From Pseudomonadales bacterium (GTDB taxonomy: Bacteria > Pseudomonadota > Gammaproteobacteria > Pseudomonadales > Pseudohongiellaceae): a stretch of DNA of 39,423 nucleotides. The notes under the pieces are model-generated. The model saw only the letters and a program-made list of their open reading frames with translations, did not search any database and had not been told where the DNA came from. This document shows positions 16,575 to 28,503 of this stretch, one piece after another. The stretch lies in NCBI GenBank assembly GCA_022825945.1, contig JAJDVS010000112.1, forward strand, positions 1 to 39,423, written 5' to 3'. The stretch's first letter is position 1; each line of letters begins with the position of its first letter. The position numbers were made by a program, and so were the translations under genes.

Positions 16575-17339
16575 CTACCAATTTTCCCAAATTGTTTCGG
16601 TTGCCAAATATTCCCAAATTACCGTGCGCACAGTAACACATGAAGACCAATCAACGAAGTATCGATACTTGCCCTCTTCAACTACTATCCAGCCGTCAAC
16701 CGTGTCCACTCCTGCAGTTATTCTCTCCATCATACGACTACCCATTTCAGGCCAGACGCTAGGACCATCTCCGGTATCTTCAAAACTCTCTTTAGACTCT
16801 TCGGGCAACTGGCTAAATGGCACAAAAGAGACAATGGTCGGCTCACCTAGAGCCTCACTCAATTCATGATATGCATGGCCTCTCGCATTTTTCAATATAA
16901 CCCTACGAATACGATCAGGGTCTGGGTAAAGTACGAAAGGCTCATTCTCGCCACTAAAGAGCGGTATTTGGCCATCTGGCCCGTACTTGAGCAACTTAAC
17001 AATGTCCCGGTTACTACGCAATAAATGATAAGCTTCTTTGTTAACCTTTGGATCAGGGTAAAGTGTCCCTGCGAATACTGCTTGCAACACGCAGAGCAAA
17101 TACACCTCGTCTCTTGAAAATCCGGAGTTACAGCGCTTGCAAATAATCACTTGCGGCAGGTAGTCGTAAGGCTTAACACCTTTCTTGTCATATTCTGCAC
17201 CTCTTTCTCTCATTTTTTTCGACAAGAATAGCTTACTTGGCACATGATCGCGATTTACCTCAATACTTGCAATTGCTCTATTACAATGGATACACCACTG
17301 TTTCAGGCGATTATCACTAAAATCTTCCAGTTCCAACAT
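16575..17339 (-). CDS. HNH-like zinc-binding protein
   Basis: 254 residues. The N-terminal 80 residues form a treble-clef HNH-type site: CIHC (16-19), NRDHVPSK (Asp31, His32), then IICKRCNSGFSRDE with Cys67, Cys70 and Asn71. The spacing and the DHVPSKLFL wording match a small, poorly studied family annotated as HNH endonuclease-like. The remaining 170 residues are alpha/beta without a recognised domain and end in EYLATETIWENW. Whether it cuts DNA is not proven by the motif. It is first in a two-gene unit with the dGTPase on the minus strand, AT-rich like its neighbour. Its upstream region is only 25 nt long before an IS5-type end begins, so its original promoter may be lost or supplied by the element. 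Confidence 0.65.
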   Translation of the reverse strand: MLELEDFSDNRLKQWCIHCNRAIASIEVNRDHVPSKLFLSKKMRERGAEYDKKGVKPYDYLPQVIICKRCNSGFSRDEVYLLCVLQAVFAGTLYPDPKVNKEAYHLLRSNRDIVKLLKYGPDGQIPLFSGENEPFVLYPDPDRIRRVILKNARGHAYHELSEALGEPTIVSFVPFSQLPEESKESFEDTGDGPSVWPEMGSRMMERITAGVDTVDGWIVVEEGKYRYFVDWSSCVTVRTVIWEYLATETIWENW

Positions 17340-17363
17340 CTTTCGAGTCTTACGCTAATTCTA

Positions 17364-17776
17364 GGGAAGATCTGATCAACTGCCGATATGGGGGCCATTT
17401 GTCCATCCCCGGGTTTTTTGGCGATCCTCCATCGAATCAGTCGCCGGATTTCCGCCGGAATCATGGATTCTGGCCCATTTCCACCTCTTTCCACGGTGTG
17501 CGGGCGCACCCACCCTATCTCAAGCCGCCGCGTAGCGGCCGGCGATCAACAGATTCGAGAAACCCGGCAACATCGCGATGCGCTGTGTGTTCTTCGCCAA
17601 ACCCCGGTACCTCACCTTGCCGTAGCCAAAGTGCCGTTTCACATACAGGGACGGATGCTCCACCTTCGCCCGCACCGACGCCTTGCGCTTCTCTACCGCC
17701 GCCTCCGGACCATCCCTGTCCAGTTCGCGCCGCCGCCCGGCTTCATCACGGTTCGCCGAGGTGGTTGCCAGCGTAT
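17364..17776 (-). mobile_element. IS5-family element, truncated 3' part
   Basis: 17364-17382 (GGGAAGATCTGATCAACTG, after CTA) looks like an IS5-group terminal inverted repeat at a CTAG-type target. On the minus strand 17776-17520 encodes a transposase C-terminus: KASVRAKVEHPSLYVKRHFG, YGKVRYRGLAKNT and FSNLLIAGRYAAA, the classic end of IS5 transposases, with stop at 17520-17522. The N-terminal two thirds and the other terminus are missing. Instead, the sequence joins abruptly to the right copy of the 173-bp repeat at 17777. Non-autonomous. Confidence 0.8.
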
Positions 17777-17949
17777 GCGCCGAACAGGTTCAACCGGGGC
17801 GCCTGGCAAGCCCCGAGCAGCAGCAGGCTTGCCGCAAAAACCCCGGCAAGGGTCAACAAAGTGGTTCGATGCACTGGAATACTCCCTGGATCATCAATCT
17901 CCGGCATGGACCGCTCAGTCTACCCCGAGCGTTCATGCCGTCAAGTCCG
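17777..17949 (+). repeat. 173-bp direct repeat, right copy (lipoprotein 5' fragment)
   Basis: Two mismatches to 7767-7939. This copy has only the first 98 bases of the lipoprotein coding region (minus strand) plus its upstream DNA; the rest is replaced by the IS5 remnant. It lies between the defence island and carA. Confidence 0.95.
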
Positions 17950-18016
17950 CCGCCCGGACAAGTTGCCTGACAAGAGATGTCCCACAGCAATTCTCATTTT
18001 GGCGCTCCAATCTTCA

Positions 18017-18102
18017 TGTCATTCTGCGCGAAGCGAAGCGTAGTCGCAGAATCTCTTGCAATGGCCACGCGATGAGATCCTGCGACTGCACGCAGGATGA
18101 CT
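18017..18102. repeat. Short palindromic repeat, family A
   Basis: GTCATTCTGCGCG and AGTCGCAGAATCTC on the left pair with GATCCTGCGACT and CACGCAGGATGAC on the right, with one base step differing. The spacer TGCAATGGCCACGCGATGA is close to that of the copy at 28361-28447. Confidence 0.85.
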
Positions 18103-18156
18103 GATATGAGCGCACCCATTGCCATAATGAGAATTGCTGGATGTCCCATTTTCAAG

Positions 18157-18185
18157 TAGACACCCGCGGCGCATCGGCCTAGAAT
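18157..18185 (+). promoter_or_regulatory. carA sigma70-type promoter
   Basis: TAGACA (18157-18162) and TAGAAT (18180-18185), each one base from consensus, are separated by exactly 17 bp. The CGGCCTAGAAT context is familiar from gammaproteobacterial carA promoters. Confidence 0.75.
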
Positions 18186-18305
18186 ACCCCCTCAGTATGT
18201 GGAATGCTGAAACCTGTGCCGGCGGCCCCAGCGGAGCTGTTCCCGAGAGCGGATTGGAGCAATCTCCATTCCGTTTTTTTGTGCCCGCGATTCAGGTTGC
18301 CTTTT

Positions 18306-18309
18306 GGAG
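18306..18309 (+). promoter_or_regulatory. Ribosome-binding site deciding the carA start
   Basis: GGAG is followed after 6 nt by TTG (18316). The family N-terminus (K-S-A-x-L-x-LEDG) begins there. An upstream in-frame TTG at 18304 precedes the GGAG and is unlikely. Confidence 0.65.
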
Positions 18310-18315
18310 CGAAAG

Positions 18316-19473
18316 TTGAAGAAGTCCGCGGTCCTGGCCCTTGAAGACGGTAATCTGTTCGAGGGTATCGCCATTGGCGCAGCCGGTTGCAGCAGTGGCG
18401 AAGTCGTTTTCAATACCGCCATGACCGGCTATCAGGAAATCCTCAGCGATCCATCCTACGCCCGGCAGATCGTAACCCTCACCTATCCCCACATCGGCAA
18501 CACCGGCGCCAACGCCGAGGACATGGAGTCCTCCCGGGCCTGGGCCGCCGGGCTGGTTATCCGCGACCTGCCGCCGCTGGCGAGCAATTTCCGCAGCCGG
18601 CAAAGCCTGGACGAATTTCTCAAGGAGCAGAATGTCGTCGCCATCGCCGAAATCGACACCCGGCGCCTCACCCGCCTCCTGCGGGAAAAGGGCTCGCTGA
18701 ACGGTTGCCTGCTCTCCGGCCCGGAGTTTGTCCGGGGCGGCGCCGAACGGGCTCTCGCCGAGGCCCGCAAGTTTCCCGGCCTCAAGGGCATGGACCTGGC
18801 GCGGGTGGTCAGCGTTGCCGACAGTTACGCCTGGGACGAAGGCGTCTGGGCGCTCGACAAGCGCAATGAAACCGCAGCAGCCGCGCTGGATGTTTCCCGC
18901 TTTCATGTCGTGGCTTACGATTTCGGCGTCAAGCACAATATTCTGCGAATGCTCGCATCCCGGGGCTGCGCCATCACCGTGGTTCCCGCCACCACCCCGG
19001 CGGGGGAGGCGCTGGCCATGGGGCCTGACGGCATTTTCCTTTCCAACGGCCCCGGCGACCCGGAGCCCTGCGATTACGCCATTGCCGCAGTGCGCGAGTT
19101 TCTCGCCGCCGGCATACCCCTGTTCGGCATCTGTCTCGGCCATCAGTTGCTTGGCCTCGCCTGCGGCGCCCGTTCGGTGAAAATGCCCCATGGCCATCAC
19201 GGCGCGAATCATCCCGTGAGCGATCTTGATGACGGCTCGGTGCTGATCACGAGCCAGAACCATGGATTCGCCATCGACGAGGACAGCCTGCCGGCGCCGC
19301 TTCGCTGCACCCACCGTTCCCTGTTCGACGGCAGCCTGCAAGGCATCGCCCACCGGGACAAGCCCGCCTTCGGCTTTCAGGGCCATCCGGAAGCCAGCCC
19401 CGGGCCACACGACGCCGCGCCGCTTTTCGACCATTTCATGCAACTGATGACCAGCCATGCCCAAGCGCACTGA
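18316..19473 (+). CDS. carA: Carbamoyl-phosphate synthase, small (glutaminase) subunit
   Basis: A 385-residue subunit that hydrolyses glutamine and delivers ammonia to CarB for carbamoyl phosphate, the precursor of arginine and pyrimidines. The N-terminal domain has [23 protein letters not shown] and [11 protein letters not shown]. The C-terminal class I amidotransferase domain has the nucleophile in [11 protein letters not shown] (Cys at about 273) and the His/Glu pair in [14 protein letters not shown]. Length and motifs match the E. coli enzyme (382 aa). TTG start, see the ribosome site at 18306. Its end overlaps carB by 17 bp. First gene after the carA promoter and the start of the housekeeping block; dapB, often upstream of carA, is not present. 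Confidence 0.97.
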   Translation: MKKSAVLALEDGNLFEGIAIGAAGCSSGEVVFNTAMTGYQEILSDPSYARQIVTLTYPHIGNTGANAEDMESSRAWAAGLVIRDLPPLASNFRSRQSLDEFLKEQNVVAIAEIDTRRLTRLLREKGSLNGCLLSGPEFVRGGAERALAEARKFPGLKGMDLARVVSVADSYAWDEGVWALDKRNETAAAALDVSRFHVVAYDFGVKHNILRMLASRGCAITVVPATTPAGEALAMGPDGIFLSNGPGDPEPCDYAIAAVREFLAAGIPLFGICLGHQLLGLACGARSVKMPHGHHGANHPVSDLDDGSVLITSQNHGFAIDEDSLPAPLRCTHRSLFDGSLQGIAHRDKPAFGFQGHPEASPGPHDAAPLFDHFMQLMTSHAQAH

Positions 19474-22400
19474 TATCAAGAGCATCCTGATCATCGGCGC
19501 CGGCCCCATCATCATCGGCCAGGCCTGCGAGTTCGACTATTCCGGCGTCCAGGCCTGCCGCGCGCTCAAGGAAGAGGGGTATCGCGTCATTCTGGTGAAT
19601 TCGAATCCCGCCACGATCATGACCGATCCCGCCATGGCGGACGCAACCTATATCGAGCCCATCACCTGGCAAATGGTGGCGAAGATCATCGAACGCGAGC
19701 GCCCTGACGCCCTGCTGCCCACCATGGGCGGGCAGACCTCGCTCAACTGCGCCCTCGACCTCAACCGCATGGGCGTGCTGAAAAAGCACGGCGTGGAGTT
19801 GATCGGTGCCAGCTGCGAGGCCATCGACAAGGCCGAGGACCGGGAACTGTTCGACCGGGCCATGACCGCCATCGGCCTCGAAACCCCCCGCCACGGCATG
19901 GCCCACAACATGGAGCAGGCTTTCGAGGCCCTGGCCAAGGTCGGCTTTCCCTGCATTATCCGTCCGTCCTTCACCCTCGGCGGCACCGGCGGCGGCATCG
20001 CCTACAACCGCGAGGAATTCGAGGAAATCTGCTCCCGCGGGCTGGAATTGTCCCCCACCAACGAACTGCTGATCGACGAATCGCTGATCGGCTGGAAAGA
20101 GTACGAACTCGAAGTCGTCCGGGACCGCAACGACAACTGCATCATCGTCTGCCCCATCGAGAATCTCGACGCCATGGGCGTCCACACCGGCGACTCGGTA
20201 ACCGTGGCGCCGGCCCAGACCCTGACCGACAAGGAGTACCAGATCATGCGCAACGCCGCCATCGCGGTATTGCGCGAGATCGGCGTGGAAACCGGCGGCT
20301 CCAATGTGCAATTCGCGGTGAATCCCGCCGACGGCAGGCTCGTGGTCATCGAAATGAACCCGCGGGTTTCGCGCTCCTCGGCGCTGGCGTCCAAGGCCAC
20401 CGGTTTCCCCATCGCCCGGGTGGCGGCCAAGCTCGCCGCGGGTTACACCCTCGATGAACTGCGCAATGAAATCACCGGCGGCGTGACTCCGGCTTCCTTC
20501 GAGCCGAGCATCGACTATGTCGTCACCAAGATTCCGCGCTTCACCTTCGAGAAATTCCCCGAAGCCAACGACCGCATCACCACCCAGATGAAATCGGTGG
20601 GGGAAGTCATGGCCATTGGCCGCACTTTCCAGGAATCGCTGCAGAAAGCCCTGCGCGGGCTCGAGGTGGGAGTGTGCGGGCTCGAACCGATTCTGGACCG
20701 CGGCCGGGATCTTCAGCCGAGCGCCAGGGTCAGGCTGACCCGGGAATTGACCGAGGCCGGCGCCCAGCGGCTGTGGTATCTCGCCGAAGCCTTTCGCCAG
20801 GGCTGGAGCGTGGAGAAAATCGCGGGTTTGTCCGGCATCGACCCTTGGTTTCTGGTGCAGATCGGGGAACTTGTGAATCTGGAGCAGGCCCTGGCCGGCA
20901 AGACGTTGGCGGAACTGCCCCGGGACGAGTTGTTCCGCCTCAAGCGCAAGGGCTTTTCCGACCGGCGCCTCGGGCAATTGCTCGGCGCCGCGGAGGGCGC
21001 CGTGCGCGCCCGGCGCCGGGAACTCGACCTCCGCCCGGTATTCAAGCGGGTGGACACCTGCGCCGCCGAGTTCGACTCCACCACCGCCTACATGTATTCC
21101 ACCTACGAGGAAGAATGTGAAGCGAAACCTTCGTCGCGGCGGAAGATCATGGTGCTCGGCGGCGGGCCCAACCGCATCGGGCAGGGTATCGAGTTCGACT
21201 ACTGCTGCGTCCACGCGGCGCTGGCCATGCGCGAAGACGGTTACGAGACCATCATGGTCAACTGCAATCCGGAAACCGTTTCCACCGACTACAACATCTC
21301 CGACCGGCTCTTCTTCGAACCGCTCACTTTCGAGGACGTGCTCGCCATTGTCGAGCTGGAGCAGCCCGAGGGCGTCATCGTCCAGTTCGGCGGCCAGACG
21401 CCGCTGAATCTCGTCAAGCAGCTCGAAAGCGCCGGGGCGCCCATCATCGGCACTTCTCCCGACGCCATTGACCGCGCCGAGGACCGCGAGCGCTTTCAGC
21501 AATTGATCCGCAAGCTGGGGCTGAAGCAACCGCCCAACCGCACCGCCCGCAGCGTGGAAGAAGCCATTGGCGCGGCCAGGGAGATTTCCTATCCCCTGGT
21601 GGTGCGGCCTTCCTGGGTTCTCGGCGGTCGCGCCATGGAAATCGTCTACAACGAATCCGAACTGCGGCGCTACATGCGCGATGCGGTCAAGGTCTCCAAC
21701 GAGAGCCCGGTGCTGCTGGACTGTTTTCTCGGTTCCGCCATCGAGATCGACGTGGATGTGGTGAGCGACGGCGAGCAGGTCATCGTCGGCGCCATCATGC
21801 AGCATATCGAACAGGCCGGCATCCATTCGGGGGATTCGGCCTGTTCCCTGCCGCCCTACAACCTGCCTGAGGAAGTGCGGCAGCGCATTCGCGGCCAGGT
21901 TTCCGCCCTGGCCCTGGAACTCGGCGTGGTGGGCCTGATGAATACCCAGCTCGCCTGGCAGGACGGCGAGGTCTATCTCATTGAAGTCAATCCCCGGGCC
22001 TCGCGCACGGTGCCCTTCGTATCCAAGTGCATTGGTACCTCCCTGGCCAAGGTGGCCGCCCGCTGCATGATCGGCAAGTCCCTTGCCGAACAGGGTTTCA
22101 CCCGGGAAGTCATTCCGCCGACATTCGCCGTGAAGGAAGCGATATTCCCCTTCAACAAGTTTCCCGGGGTGGACCCGATCCTCGGCCCGGAAATGAAATC
22201 CACCGGCGAAGTCATGGGGGTGGGCGCCACATTCGCCGAAGCCTATGGCAAGGCCCAGCTCGCCGCCGGCGCCCATATCGAAAAGTCCGGCACCGCTTTC
22301 ATCAGCGTGCGCGACCCGGACAAGGTCCACCTGGTGGAGATCGCCCGGGAGTTGCTCAAGCTCGGCTACCGGCTCGCCGCGACCCGGGGCACCGCAGCCG

Positions 22401-22687
22401 TGCTAGATGCGGCGGGCATACCGGTAAAGCGGGTGAACAAGGTCGCCGAAGGTAGACCCCACATCGTCGATATGCTAAAAAACGACGAGATCGAACTCGT
22501 GTTCAACACCACGGAAGGCAGACAGGCAATAGCGGATTCATCCACGATCCGGCGCACCGCGCTCCGTCACGATGTATTCTGTACCACGACCATAGCCGGG
22601 GCCTTCGCGGTTTGCGAAGCCCTGAAATTCGGTGACAACATGTCGGTTTACACGATTCAGCAATTGCATGCCGAACTCGATGGGTGA
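19457..22687 (+). CDS. carB: Carbamoyl-phosphate synthase, large subunit
   Basis: 1076 residues, full length (E. coli 1073). Two homologous ATP-grasp halves: the carboxyphosphate half begins [24 protein letters not shown], and the carbamoyl-phosphate half begins [20 protein letters not shown] at about residue 565. Both contain the NPR/NPRASRT metal-site blocks ([33 protein letters not shown]). The C-terminal allosteric MGS-like domain ([30 protein letters not shown]) would bind UMP or ornithine. It overlaps carA by 17 bp, so translation is coupled. The stop codon falls in the first bases of an interspersed repeat (22686-22755). Confidence 0.98.
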   Translation: MPKRTDIKSILIIGAGPIIIGQACEFDYSGVQACRALKEEGYRVILVNSNPATIMTDPAMADATYIEPITWQMVAKIIERERPDALLPTMGGQTSLNCALDLNRMGVLKKHGVELIGASCEAIDKAEDRELFDRAMTAIGLETPRHGMAHNMEQAFEALAKVGFPCIIRPSFTLGGTGGGIAYNREEFEEICSRGLELSPTNELLIDESLIGWKEYELEVVRDRNDNCIIVCPIENLDAMGVHTGDSVTVAPAQTLTDKEYQIMRNAAIAVLREIGVETGGSNVQFAVNPADGRLVVIEMNPRVSRSSALASKATGFPIARVAAKLAAGYTLDELRNEITGGVTPASFEPSIDYVVTKIPRFTFEKFPEANDRITTQMKSVGEVMAIGRTFQESLQKALRGLEVGVCGLEPILDRGRDLQPSARVRLTRELTEAGAQRLWYLAEAFRQGWSVEKIAGLSGIDPWFLVQIGELVNLEQALAGKTLAELPRDELFRLKRKGFSDRRLGQLLGAAEGAVRARRRELDLRPVFKRVDTCAAEFDSTTAYMYSTYEEECEAKPSSRRKIMVLGGGPNRIGQGIEFDYCCVHAALAMREDGYETIMVNCNPETVSTDYNISDRLFFEPLTFEDVLAIVELEQPEGVIVQFGGQTPLNLVKQLESAGAPIIGTSPDAIDRAEDRERFQQLIRKLGLKQPPNRTARSVEEAIGAAREISYPLVVRPSWVLGGRAMEIVYNESELRRYMRDAVKVSNESPVLLDCFLGSAIEIDVDVVSDGEQVIVGAIMQHIEQAGIHSGDSACSLPPYNLPEEVRQRIRGQVSALALELGVVGLMNTQLAWQDGEVYLIEVNPRASRTVPFVSKCIGTSLAKVAARCMIGKSLAEQGFTREVIPPTFAVKEAIFPFNKFPGVDPILGPEMKSTGEVMGVGATFAEAYGKAQLAAGAHIEKSGTAFISVRDPDKVHLVEIARELLKLGYRLAATRGTAAVLDAAGIPVKRVNKVAEGRPHIVDMLKNDEIELVFNTTEGRQAIADSSTIRRTALRHDVFCTTTIAGAFAVCEALKFGDNMSVYTIQQLHAELDG

Positions 22688-22755
22688 AGGCAAGCGCTTG
22701 CGAAGCGCAGCTTCGCGCGCCGCCGCATCGGCGCGGAGATATGCTCTGTGACTGG
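22686..22755 (+). repeat. Twin-hairpin interspersed repeat, family C, copy 1
   Basis: Starts within the carB stop codon. It has two small hairpins: GCGAAGC/GCTTCGC and CGGAG/CTCTG. A second copy, about 80% identical by eye, is at 35973-36044. Between this repeat and greA (22756-22868) there is one more small hairpin, AAAACCCC/GGAGGTTTT at 22808-22833, possibly a leader structure of greA. Confidence 0.65.
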
Positions 22756-22868
22756 AGCAAGCCATTGAATTCGTGAGCGAAAAACCACGCTTTTGTTTTG
22801 CGATAATGAAAAACCCCACGGATGGAGGTTTTCAGAGAATACTTGGCGGAAAGAAGCAAGGCCAGACC

Positions 22869-23345
22869 ATGCCCAGAGTACCCATGACCGTCGCTGGCGA
22901 AAAGAAGCTGCGGGAAGAGCTGCAGCATCTCAAGTCCGTGGTTCGCCCCTCGATTTCCAAGGCCATTGCCGAGGCGAGGGAACACGGCGACCTGCGCGAG
23001 AACGCTGAATATCACGCCGCCCGGGAGCAGCAGGGGTTCTGCGAGGGCCGCATTACCGAAATCGAACGCAAGCTTGCCGACGCCGAAGTGATCGACGTGA
23101 CCCGTATCGAGGCTGGCGGCAAGGTCATTTTCGGCGCCACTGTCACCCTGTTCAATCTCAAGACCGGGGAAAAAGTGGCCTACCAGATTGTCGGCGAGGA
23201 CGAAGCCGACGTCGCCGCGGGCAAGATTTCCGTGGTTTCCCCCATCGCCCGGGCGCTGATGGGCAAGGTCGAGGGAGACGAAGTCGTGGTGCAGGCGCCT
23301 GCGGGCGACATCGAGTACGAAATCGATACCGTGGAGCATGTCTAG
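22869..23345 (+). CDS. greA: Transcription elongation factor GreA
   Basis: 158 residues, the standard size. The N-terminal coiled coil (residues 8-75) includes the acidic tip region [18 protein letters not shown]. The C-terminal FKBP-like domain contains [36 protein letters not shown] and GDEVVVQAP. GreA inserts into the RNA polymerase secondary channel and stimulates cleavage of backtracked RNA. The frame is open from 22773, but the family begins at [18 protein letters not shown], so ATG 22869 is used. Its last codons overlap the rlmE start by 8 bp (ATGTCTAG). The YhbY gene, often near greA in other species, is absent here. Confidence 0.96.
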   Translation: MPRVPMTVAGEKKLREELQHLKSVVRPSISKAIAEAREHGDLRENAEYHAAREQQGFCEGRITEIERKLADAEVIDVTRIEAGGKVIFGATVTLFNLKTGEKVAYQIVGEDEADVAAGKISVVSPIARALMGKVEGDEVVVQAPAGDIEYEIDTVEHV

Positions 23346-23985
23346 GAGCCGGTCGAGATCGAGCAAGCGCTGGCTGCGGGAGCATTTTTCCGATCCACAT
23401 GTCAAGCGCAGCCGGGAGCAGGGCTACCGTTCCAGGGCGAGTTGCAAGCTGTGGGAGATTCAGCGGCGGGACCGGATGATTCGCCCGGGCATGACCATAG
23501 TGGACCTTGGTGCGGCGCCGGGTGGCTGGTCCCAGGTGGCAACGGAGTGCAGCGGCCCCAATGGCAAAGTGATCGCAGTGGATCTGCTGCCCATGATGCC
23601 GATTCCCGGCGTTGAATTCATCCAGGGCGATTTCAGCGACCAGGCCGTGCTTGATGAGGTGCTTGGCCGTCTGGCGGGGGCAGGCGCGGACCTTGTAATC
23701 TCCGACATGGCCCCCAGTATGAGTGGAGTGAAGGGCATTGATCAGCCCCGCGCCATGGCGCTCGCCGAGCTTGCGCCGGACTTGGCGGCGCGTGTGCTCG
23801 CTCCCGGCGGCGGCCTGTTGGTAAAAGTCTTCCAGGGCGCGGGCTGCGAGGAATTCCGGGCATCGCTCAAGGCGGAGTTCGCCACGGTCAAAACCAGAAA
23901 ACCGGAAGCGTCCCGGGCGCGTTCCAATGAAATGTACTTGCTCGCAAGCGATTTTCGTGGGCAGAATAGAACAAGCTCTGATTAA
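23338..23985 (+). CDS. rlmE: 23S rRNA 2'-O-methyltransferase RlmE (FtsJ/RrmJ)
   Basis: 215 residues. It methylates U2552 of 23S rRNA at the 2'-O position late in large-subunit assembly. The catalytic tetrad is visible: Lys37 (SCKLWEI), Asp123 (SDMAPSMSG), Lys163 (LVKVFQG) and Glu198 (SNEMYLLA). The SAM site is [12 protein letters not shown] at 55-66. The basic N-terminal stretch [11 protein letters not shown] is a normal RNA-binding feature. It overlaps greA by 8 bp and precedes ftsH, the classical rlmE-ftsH order. The last four codons and the stop lie inside a hairpin of repeat family B, so the native C-terminus has probably been replaced by a few residues. Confidence 0.97.
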   Translation: MSRSRSRSSKRWLREHFSDPHVKRSREQGYRSRASCKLWEIQRRDRMIRPGMTIVDLGAAPGGWSQVATECSGPNGKVIAVDLLPMMPIPGVEFIQGDFSDQAVLDEVLGRLAGAGADLVISDMAPSMSGVKGIDQPRAMALAELAPDLAARVLAPGGGLLVKVFQGAGCEEFRASLKAEFATVKTRKPEASRARSNEMYLLASDFRGQNRTSSD

Positions 23986-23995
23986 ATCAGGGCTT
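23973..23995. terminator. Hairpin closing rlmE (repeat family B)
   Basis: AAGCTCTGAT pairs with ATCAGGGCTT (one G-U pair) around TAA, which is also part of the rlmE stop. Followed by TTCCTGCGGCAGATGGAAGTG, a reverse-complement match to the flank of the hairpin at 6817-6845. Attenuating rather than fully terminating activity is likely, since ftsH follows. Confidence 0.5.
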
Positions 23996-24075
23996 TCCTG
24001 CGGCAGATGGAAGTGTCAGAGAATATCTAGACAGTTCGCAGCGCCTGCTGGCGGGATGCGGTCCGGGGCTGACCC

Positions 24076-24083
24076 GGGGGAGG
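24076..24083 (+). promoter_or_regulatory. Ribosome-binding site deciding the ftsH TTG start
   Basis: GGGGGAGG ends 7 nt before TTG 24091. The next candidate, ATG 24100, is in frame but 16 nt from the site. N-D-M-A-K-N at the chosen start matches the E. coli S-D-M-A-K-N opening. Confidence 0.75.
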
Positions 24084-24090
24084 CAAGGCC

Positions 24091-26028
<1,938 letters not shown>

Positions 26029-26067
26029 CCGGTTGTTCCCGCGGCGCAGTTCCTGACAGTGGCCACC

Positions 26068-26922
26068 ATGCTCAGCACCGGCCAGGGCGGTCTTGACCTC
26101 TCGCGCCCGGTTTGCATGGGCATCGTCAATCTGACGCCGGACTCCTTCTACGACGGCGGTGCCCTGGCCGCGGAATCCGGTAGCGGTTTTCGCATCGATC
26201 TCGACAAGGCCCTGCGTCAGGCCGAAGGCATGGTCAACGAAGGCGCGGCGCTGATCGATATCGGTGGCGAATCGACCCGCCCCGGCGCCGGGCAGGTTTC
26301 AGCCGAAGAAGAAATCGGCCGGGTGATGCCACTGGTGGAGGCGGTACTGGCCCGCCTTGACGTGATCGTTTCGGTGGATACGAGTTCGCCCGAAGTCATG
26401 CGGGCCGCCGCCCGCGCCGGTGCCGGCATGATCAATGACGTGCGCGCCCTGCGCCGCCCCGGCGCCCTGGAAGCCGCAGCCGGCTCCGGCATGGCGCCTT
26501 GCCTGATGCACATGCGCGGCGAGCCGGGAACCATGCAGCAGCAACCGGAGTACGGCGATGTGGTTGCCGATGTCGCGGATTTCCTCGATCGGCGCGCAGC
26601 GGCCGCCATGGCGGCGGGCATCGCTCCCGAGCGCATTCTTGTCGATCCGGGATTCGGCTTCGGCAAGACCGCCGCACACAACTACACCCTGTTGCGCAAT
26701 CTTTCCCGGTTTGCCGATTCCGGCTTTCCCGTGCTCGCCGGCGTGTCGCGCAAGGCCATGATCGGCGCCGCCACGGGCCGGGCGCCCGGGGACCGATTGC
26801 CAGGCAGCATCGCCGCCACAATGCTTGCCCTGGAAGGTGGCGCCCGCATCATCCGCAGCCACGACGTGGCTGCCACGATGGACGCGATTGCAGTACACTC
26901 ATTCCCCGGGGAAGCTGGTTGA
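26068..26922 (+). CDS. folP: Dihydropteroate synthase
   Basis: 284 residues. It condenses para-aminobenzoate with hydroxymethyl-dihydropterin diphosphate in folate synthesis and is the sulfonamide target. TIM-barrel motifs: [61 protein letters not shown] and IRSHDV. ATG 26068 is chosen because homologues have about 15 residues before the MGI.N.TPDSF motif; a GTG at 26059 in the same frame is possible. Conventional loop sequences are seen, with no obvious insertion at the known sulfonamide-resistance loops. It ends 11 nt before the glmM ATG. Confidence 0.96.
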   Translation: MLSTGQGGLDLSRPVCMGIVNLTPDSFYDGGALAAESGSGFRIDLDKALRQAEGMVNEGAALIDIGGESTRPGAGQVSAEEEIGRVMPLVEAVLARLDVIVSVDTSSPEVMRAAARAGAGMINDVRALRRPGALEAAAGSGMAPCLMHMRGEPGTMQQQPEYGDVVADVADFLDRRAAAAMAAGIAPERILVDPGFGFGKTAAHNYTLLRNLSRFADSGFPVLAGVSRKAMIGAATGRAPGDRLPGSIAATMLALEGGARIIRSHDVAATMDAIAVHSFPGEAG

Positions 26923-26933
26923 ACCACATCGCC

Positions 26934-28283
26934 ATGGGCAGCAACGGCAAACAATATTTCGGCACCGATGGCATCCGCGGCCCCGTGGGCGCCGCGCCGA
27001 TCACGCCGGACTTCATGCTCAAGCTCGGCTGGGCCGCGGGCAAGGTGTTCGGCGGCATGGGCAACGGCCGCAACAAGATTCTCATCGGCAAGGACACCCG
27101 CATTTCCGGCTACATGTTCGAAGCCGCCCTCGAAGCCGGCGTCACCGCCGCTGGCGTGGACATCAGCCTGCTAGGCCCCATGCCGACGCCGGCCATCGCC
27201 TACCTGACCCGCACCCTGCGCGCCCGGGCCGGCATCGTCATCAGTGCTTCCCACAATTCCTTTCACGACAACGGCATCAAGTTCTTCTCCGGCCAGGGAA
27301 CCAAATTGCCCGACGCCATTGAACTGGCCATCGAGGCCGAACTGGACAAGGAACTGACCACGGTTTCCTCCCAGACCATCGGCAAGGCCTCGCGAGTCGA
27401 TGACGCGGCGGGGCGCTACATCGAATTCTGCAAGAGCACCATCGGCCCGATGCTCAAGCTGACCGGGCTGAAAATCGTGGTGGACTGCGCCCACGGCTCC
27501 ACCTACCACATCGCGCCGAATGTCTTCGAGGAACTCGGCGCCGAAGTCAGCGCCATCGGCGTTTCCCCCAACGGACTCAATATCAACAAGAAAGGCGGCT
27601 CCACCCTGCCCGGAAAGCTGGTGGAGCGGGTGCTGGAAGCCGGCGCCGACCTCGGCATCGCCTTCGATGGCGACGGGGACCGGGTCATCATGGTGGACCA
27701 TCGCGGGAGAATCGTCGACGGCGACGAAATCCTCTATGTCATCGCCCGCAATCGGCAACGGGAAGGCCTGGAATTCGGCGGCGTGGTCGGCACCCAGATG
27801 AGCAATCTCGGGCTTGAACTTGCCCTGGCGGAGCGCGATATTCCCTTCGCCCGCAGCCCGGTGGGCGACCGCTATGTCATGCAGGAACTGGTCGACCGGG
27901 GTTGGGGCCTGGGCGGTGAATCCTCGGGCCATATCATCATCACCGATCTCAACACCACTGGCGACGGCATCGTCTCGGCGCTGCAAACCCTGGCGGCCAT
28001 CGTCGGCCTGGAACAATCCCTGGCGGATTTGTGCCAGGACATGCACAAACTGCCACAGTCCATGGTGAATGTTCGCATCGCCAACGGCGCGGACCCAACC
28101 ACCCATCCGGCGGTACGGGCCGCCATTGCCAGGGTGGAGCAAAAGCTCGGCGGCAATGGGCGGGTGCTGCTGCGGTCATCGGGCACCGAGCCCGTGGTCC
28201 GCGTCATGGTGGAAGGCGAAGACGCCGCCAACGTGCAAACCCTCGCCGAGGAACTCTCGGAACTGGTCGCCCGGCAGAGTTGA
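26934..28283 (+). CDS. glmM: Phosphoglucosamine mutase
   Basis: 449 residues, normal length. It converts glucosamine-6-phosphate to glucosamine-1-phosphate for peptidoglycan and lipopolysaccharide precursors. Motifs: [12 protein letters not shown] at the N-terminus, the phosphoserine loop [13 protein letters not shown] (Ser about 106), the metal loop [12 protein letters not shown], the sugar-binding GGESSGHII, and the phosphate-binding [15 protein letters not shown] at the C-terminus. ATG 26934 fits the family start. TTG at 26919, which overlaps the folP stop and has GGGGAAG upstream, is an alternative that adds five residues. The much longer open frame back to 26499 is antisense-type noise across folP. 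Confidence 0.97.
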   Translation: MGSNGKQYFGTDGIRGPVGAAPITPDFMLKLGWAAGKVFGGMGNGRNKILIGKDTRISGYMFEAALEAGVTAAGVDISLLGPMPTPAIAYLTRTLRARAGIVISASHNSFHDNGIKFFSGQGTKLPDAIELAIEAELDKELTTVSSQTIGKASRVDDAAGRYIEFCKSTIGPMLKLTGLKIVVDCAHGSTYHIAPNVFEELGAEVSAIGVSPNGLNINKKGGSTLPGKLVERVLEAGADLGIAFDGDGDRVIMVDHRGRIVDGDEILYVIARNRQREGLEFGGVVGTQMSNLGLELALAERDIPFARSPVGDRYVMQELVDRGWGLGGESSGHIIITDLNTTGDGIVSALQTLAAIVGLEQSLADLCQDMHKLPQSMVNVRIANGADPTTHPAVRAAIARVEQKLGGNGRVLLRSSGTEPVVRVMVEGEDAANVQTLAEELSELVARQS

Positions 28284-28360
28284 ATTCCCGCGGTGCAAAA
28301 CCGGCCCTCGTCATTCCGCGTGTACCCCCCCCTCCCGTCATTCCGCGCGTAGCCCCCTCC

Positions 28361-28447
28361 CGTCATTCTGCGCGTAGCGAAGCGAAGTCGCAGAATCTCA
28401 TGCAATGGCCTCCCAGGGAGATTCTGCGACTACGCGCAGAATGACGG
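28361..28447. repeat. Short palindromic repeat, family A (best copy)
   Basis: Outer arms CGTCATTCTGCGCGTAG and CTACGCGCAGAATGACG are perfect. Inner arms AGTCGCAGAATCTC and GAGATTCTGCGACT are perfect. The loop is ATGCAATGGCCTCCCAGG. An 85-bp structure of this regularity suggests a small mobile palindrome such as a REP/MITE. Confidence 0.9.
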
Positions 28448-28503
28448 GGAGGGACAACCTCCGGGACACCCACTGCCGTGTTTCGGCTCAGCAAAGCTAG
28501 CTA

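Larger units (their letters stand above)
17950..18315. other. Spacer upstream of carA
   Basis: No gene. It begins with a diverged continuation of the repeat found after 7939 and carries a family-A palindrome at 18017-18102. It then holds the carA promoter (18157-18185) and an untranslated leader of about 125 nt. I see no arginine or pyrimidine operator that I could defend. Confidence 0.7.

Noticed and set aside
8967-17339. BREX, DISARM, Dnd or type I restriction system
   Set aside because: No PglZ, BrxL, helicase, phosphorothioation or HsdS-type specificity protein is present, only the methylase, nucleases, dGTPase and unknowns.
17399-18104. Two long plus-strand frames across the IS5 and lipoprotein fragments
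   Set aside because: The true coding content of this stretch is on the minus strand; the plus frames are shadows that also cross the join at 17777.
19436-22330. A 964-codon open frame on the minus strand opposite carB
   Set aside because: Antisense shadow of a GC-rich gene. Its composition is Gly, His, Asp and Ala without any family motif, while carB is complete.
26499-26933. N-terminal extension of glmM by 145 codons
   Set aside because: The extension lies wholly inside folP in another frame; the conserved GlmM start is at 26934.
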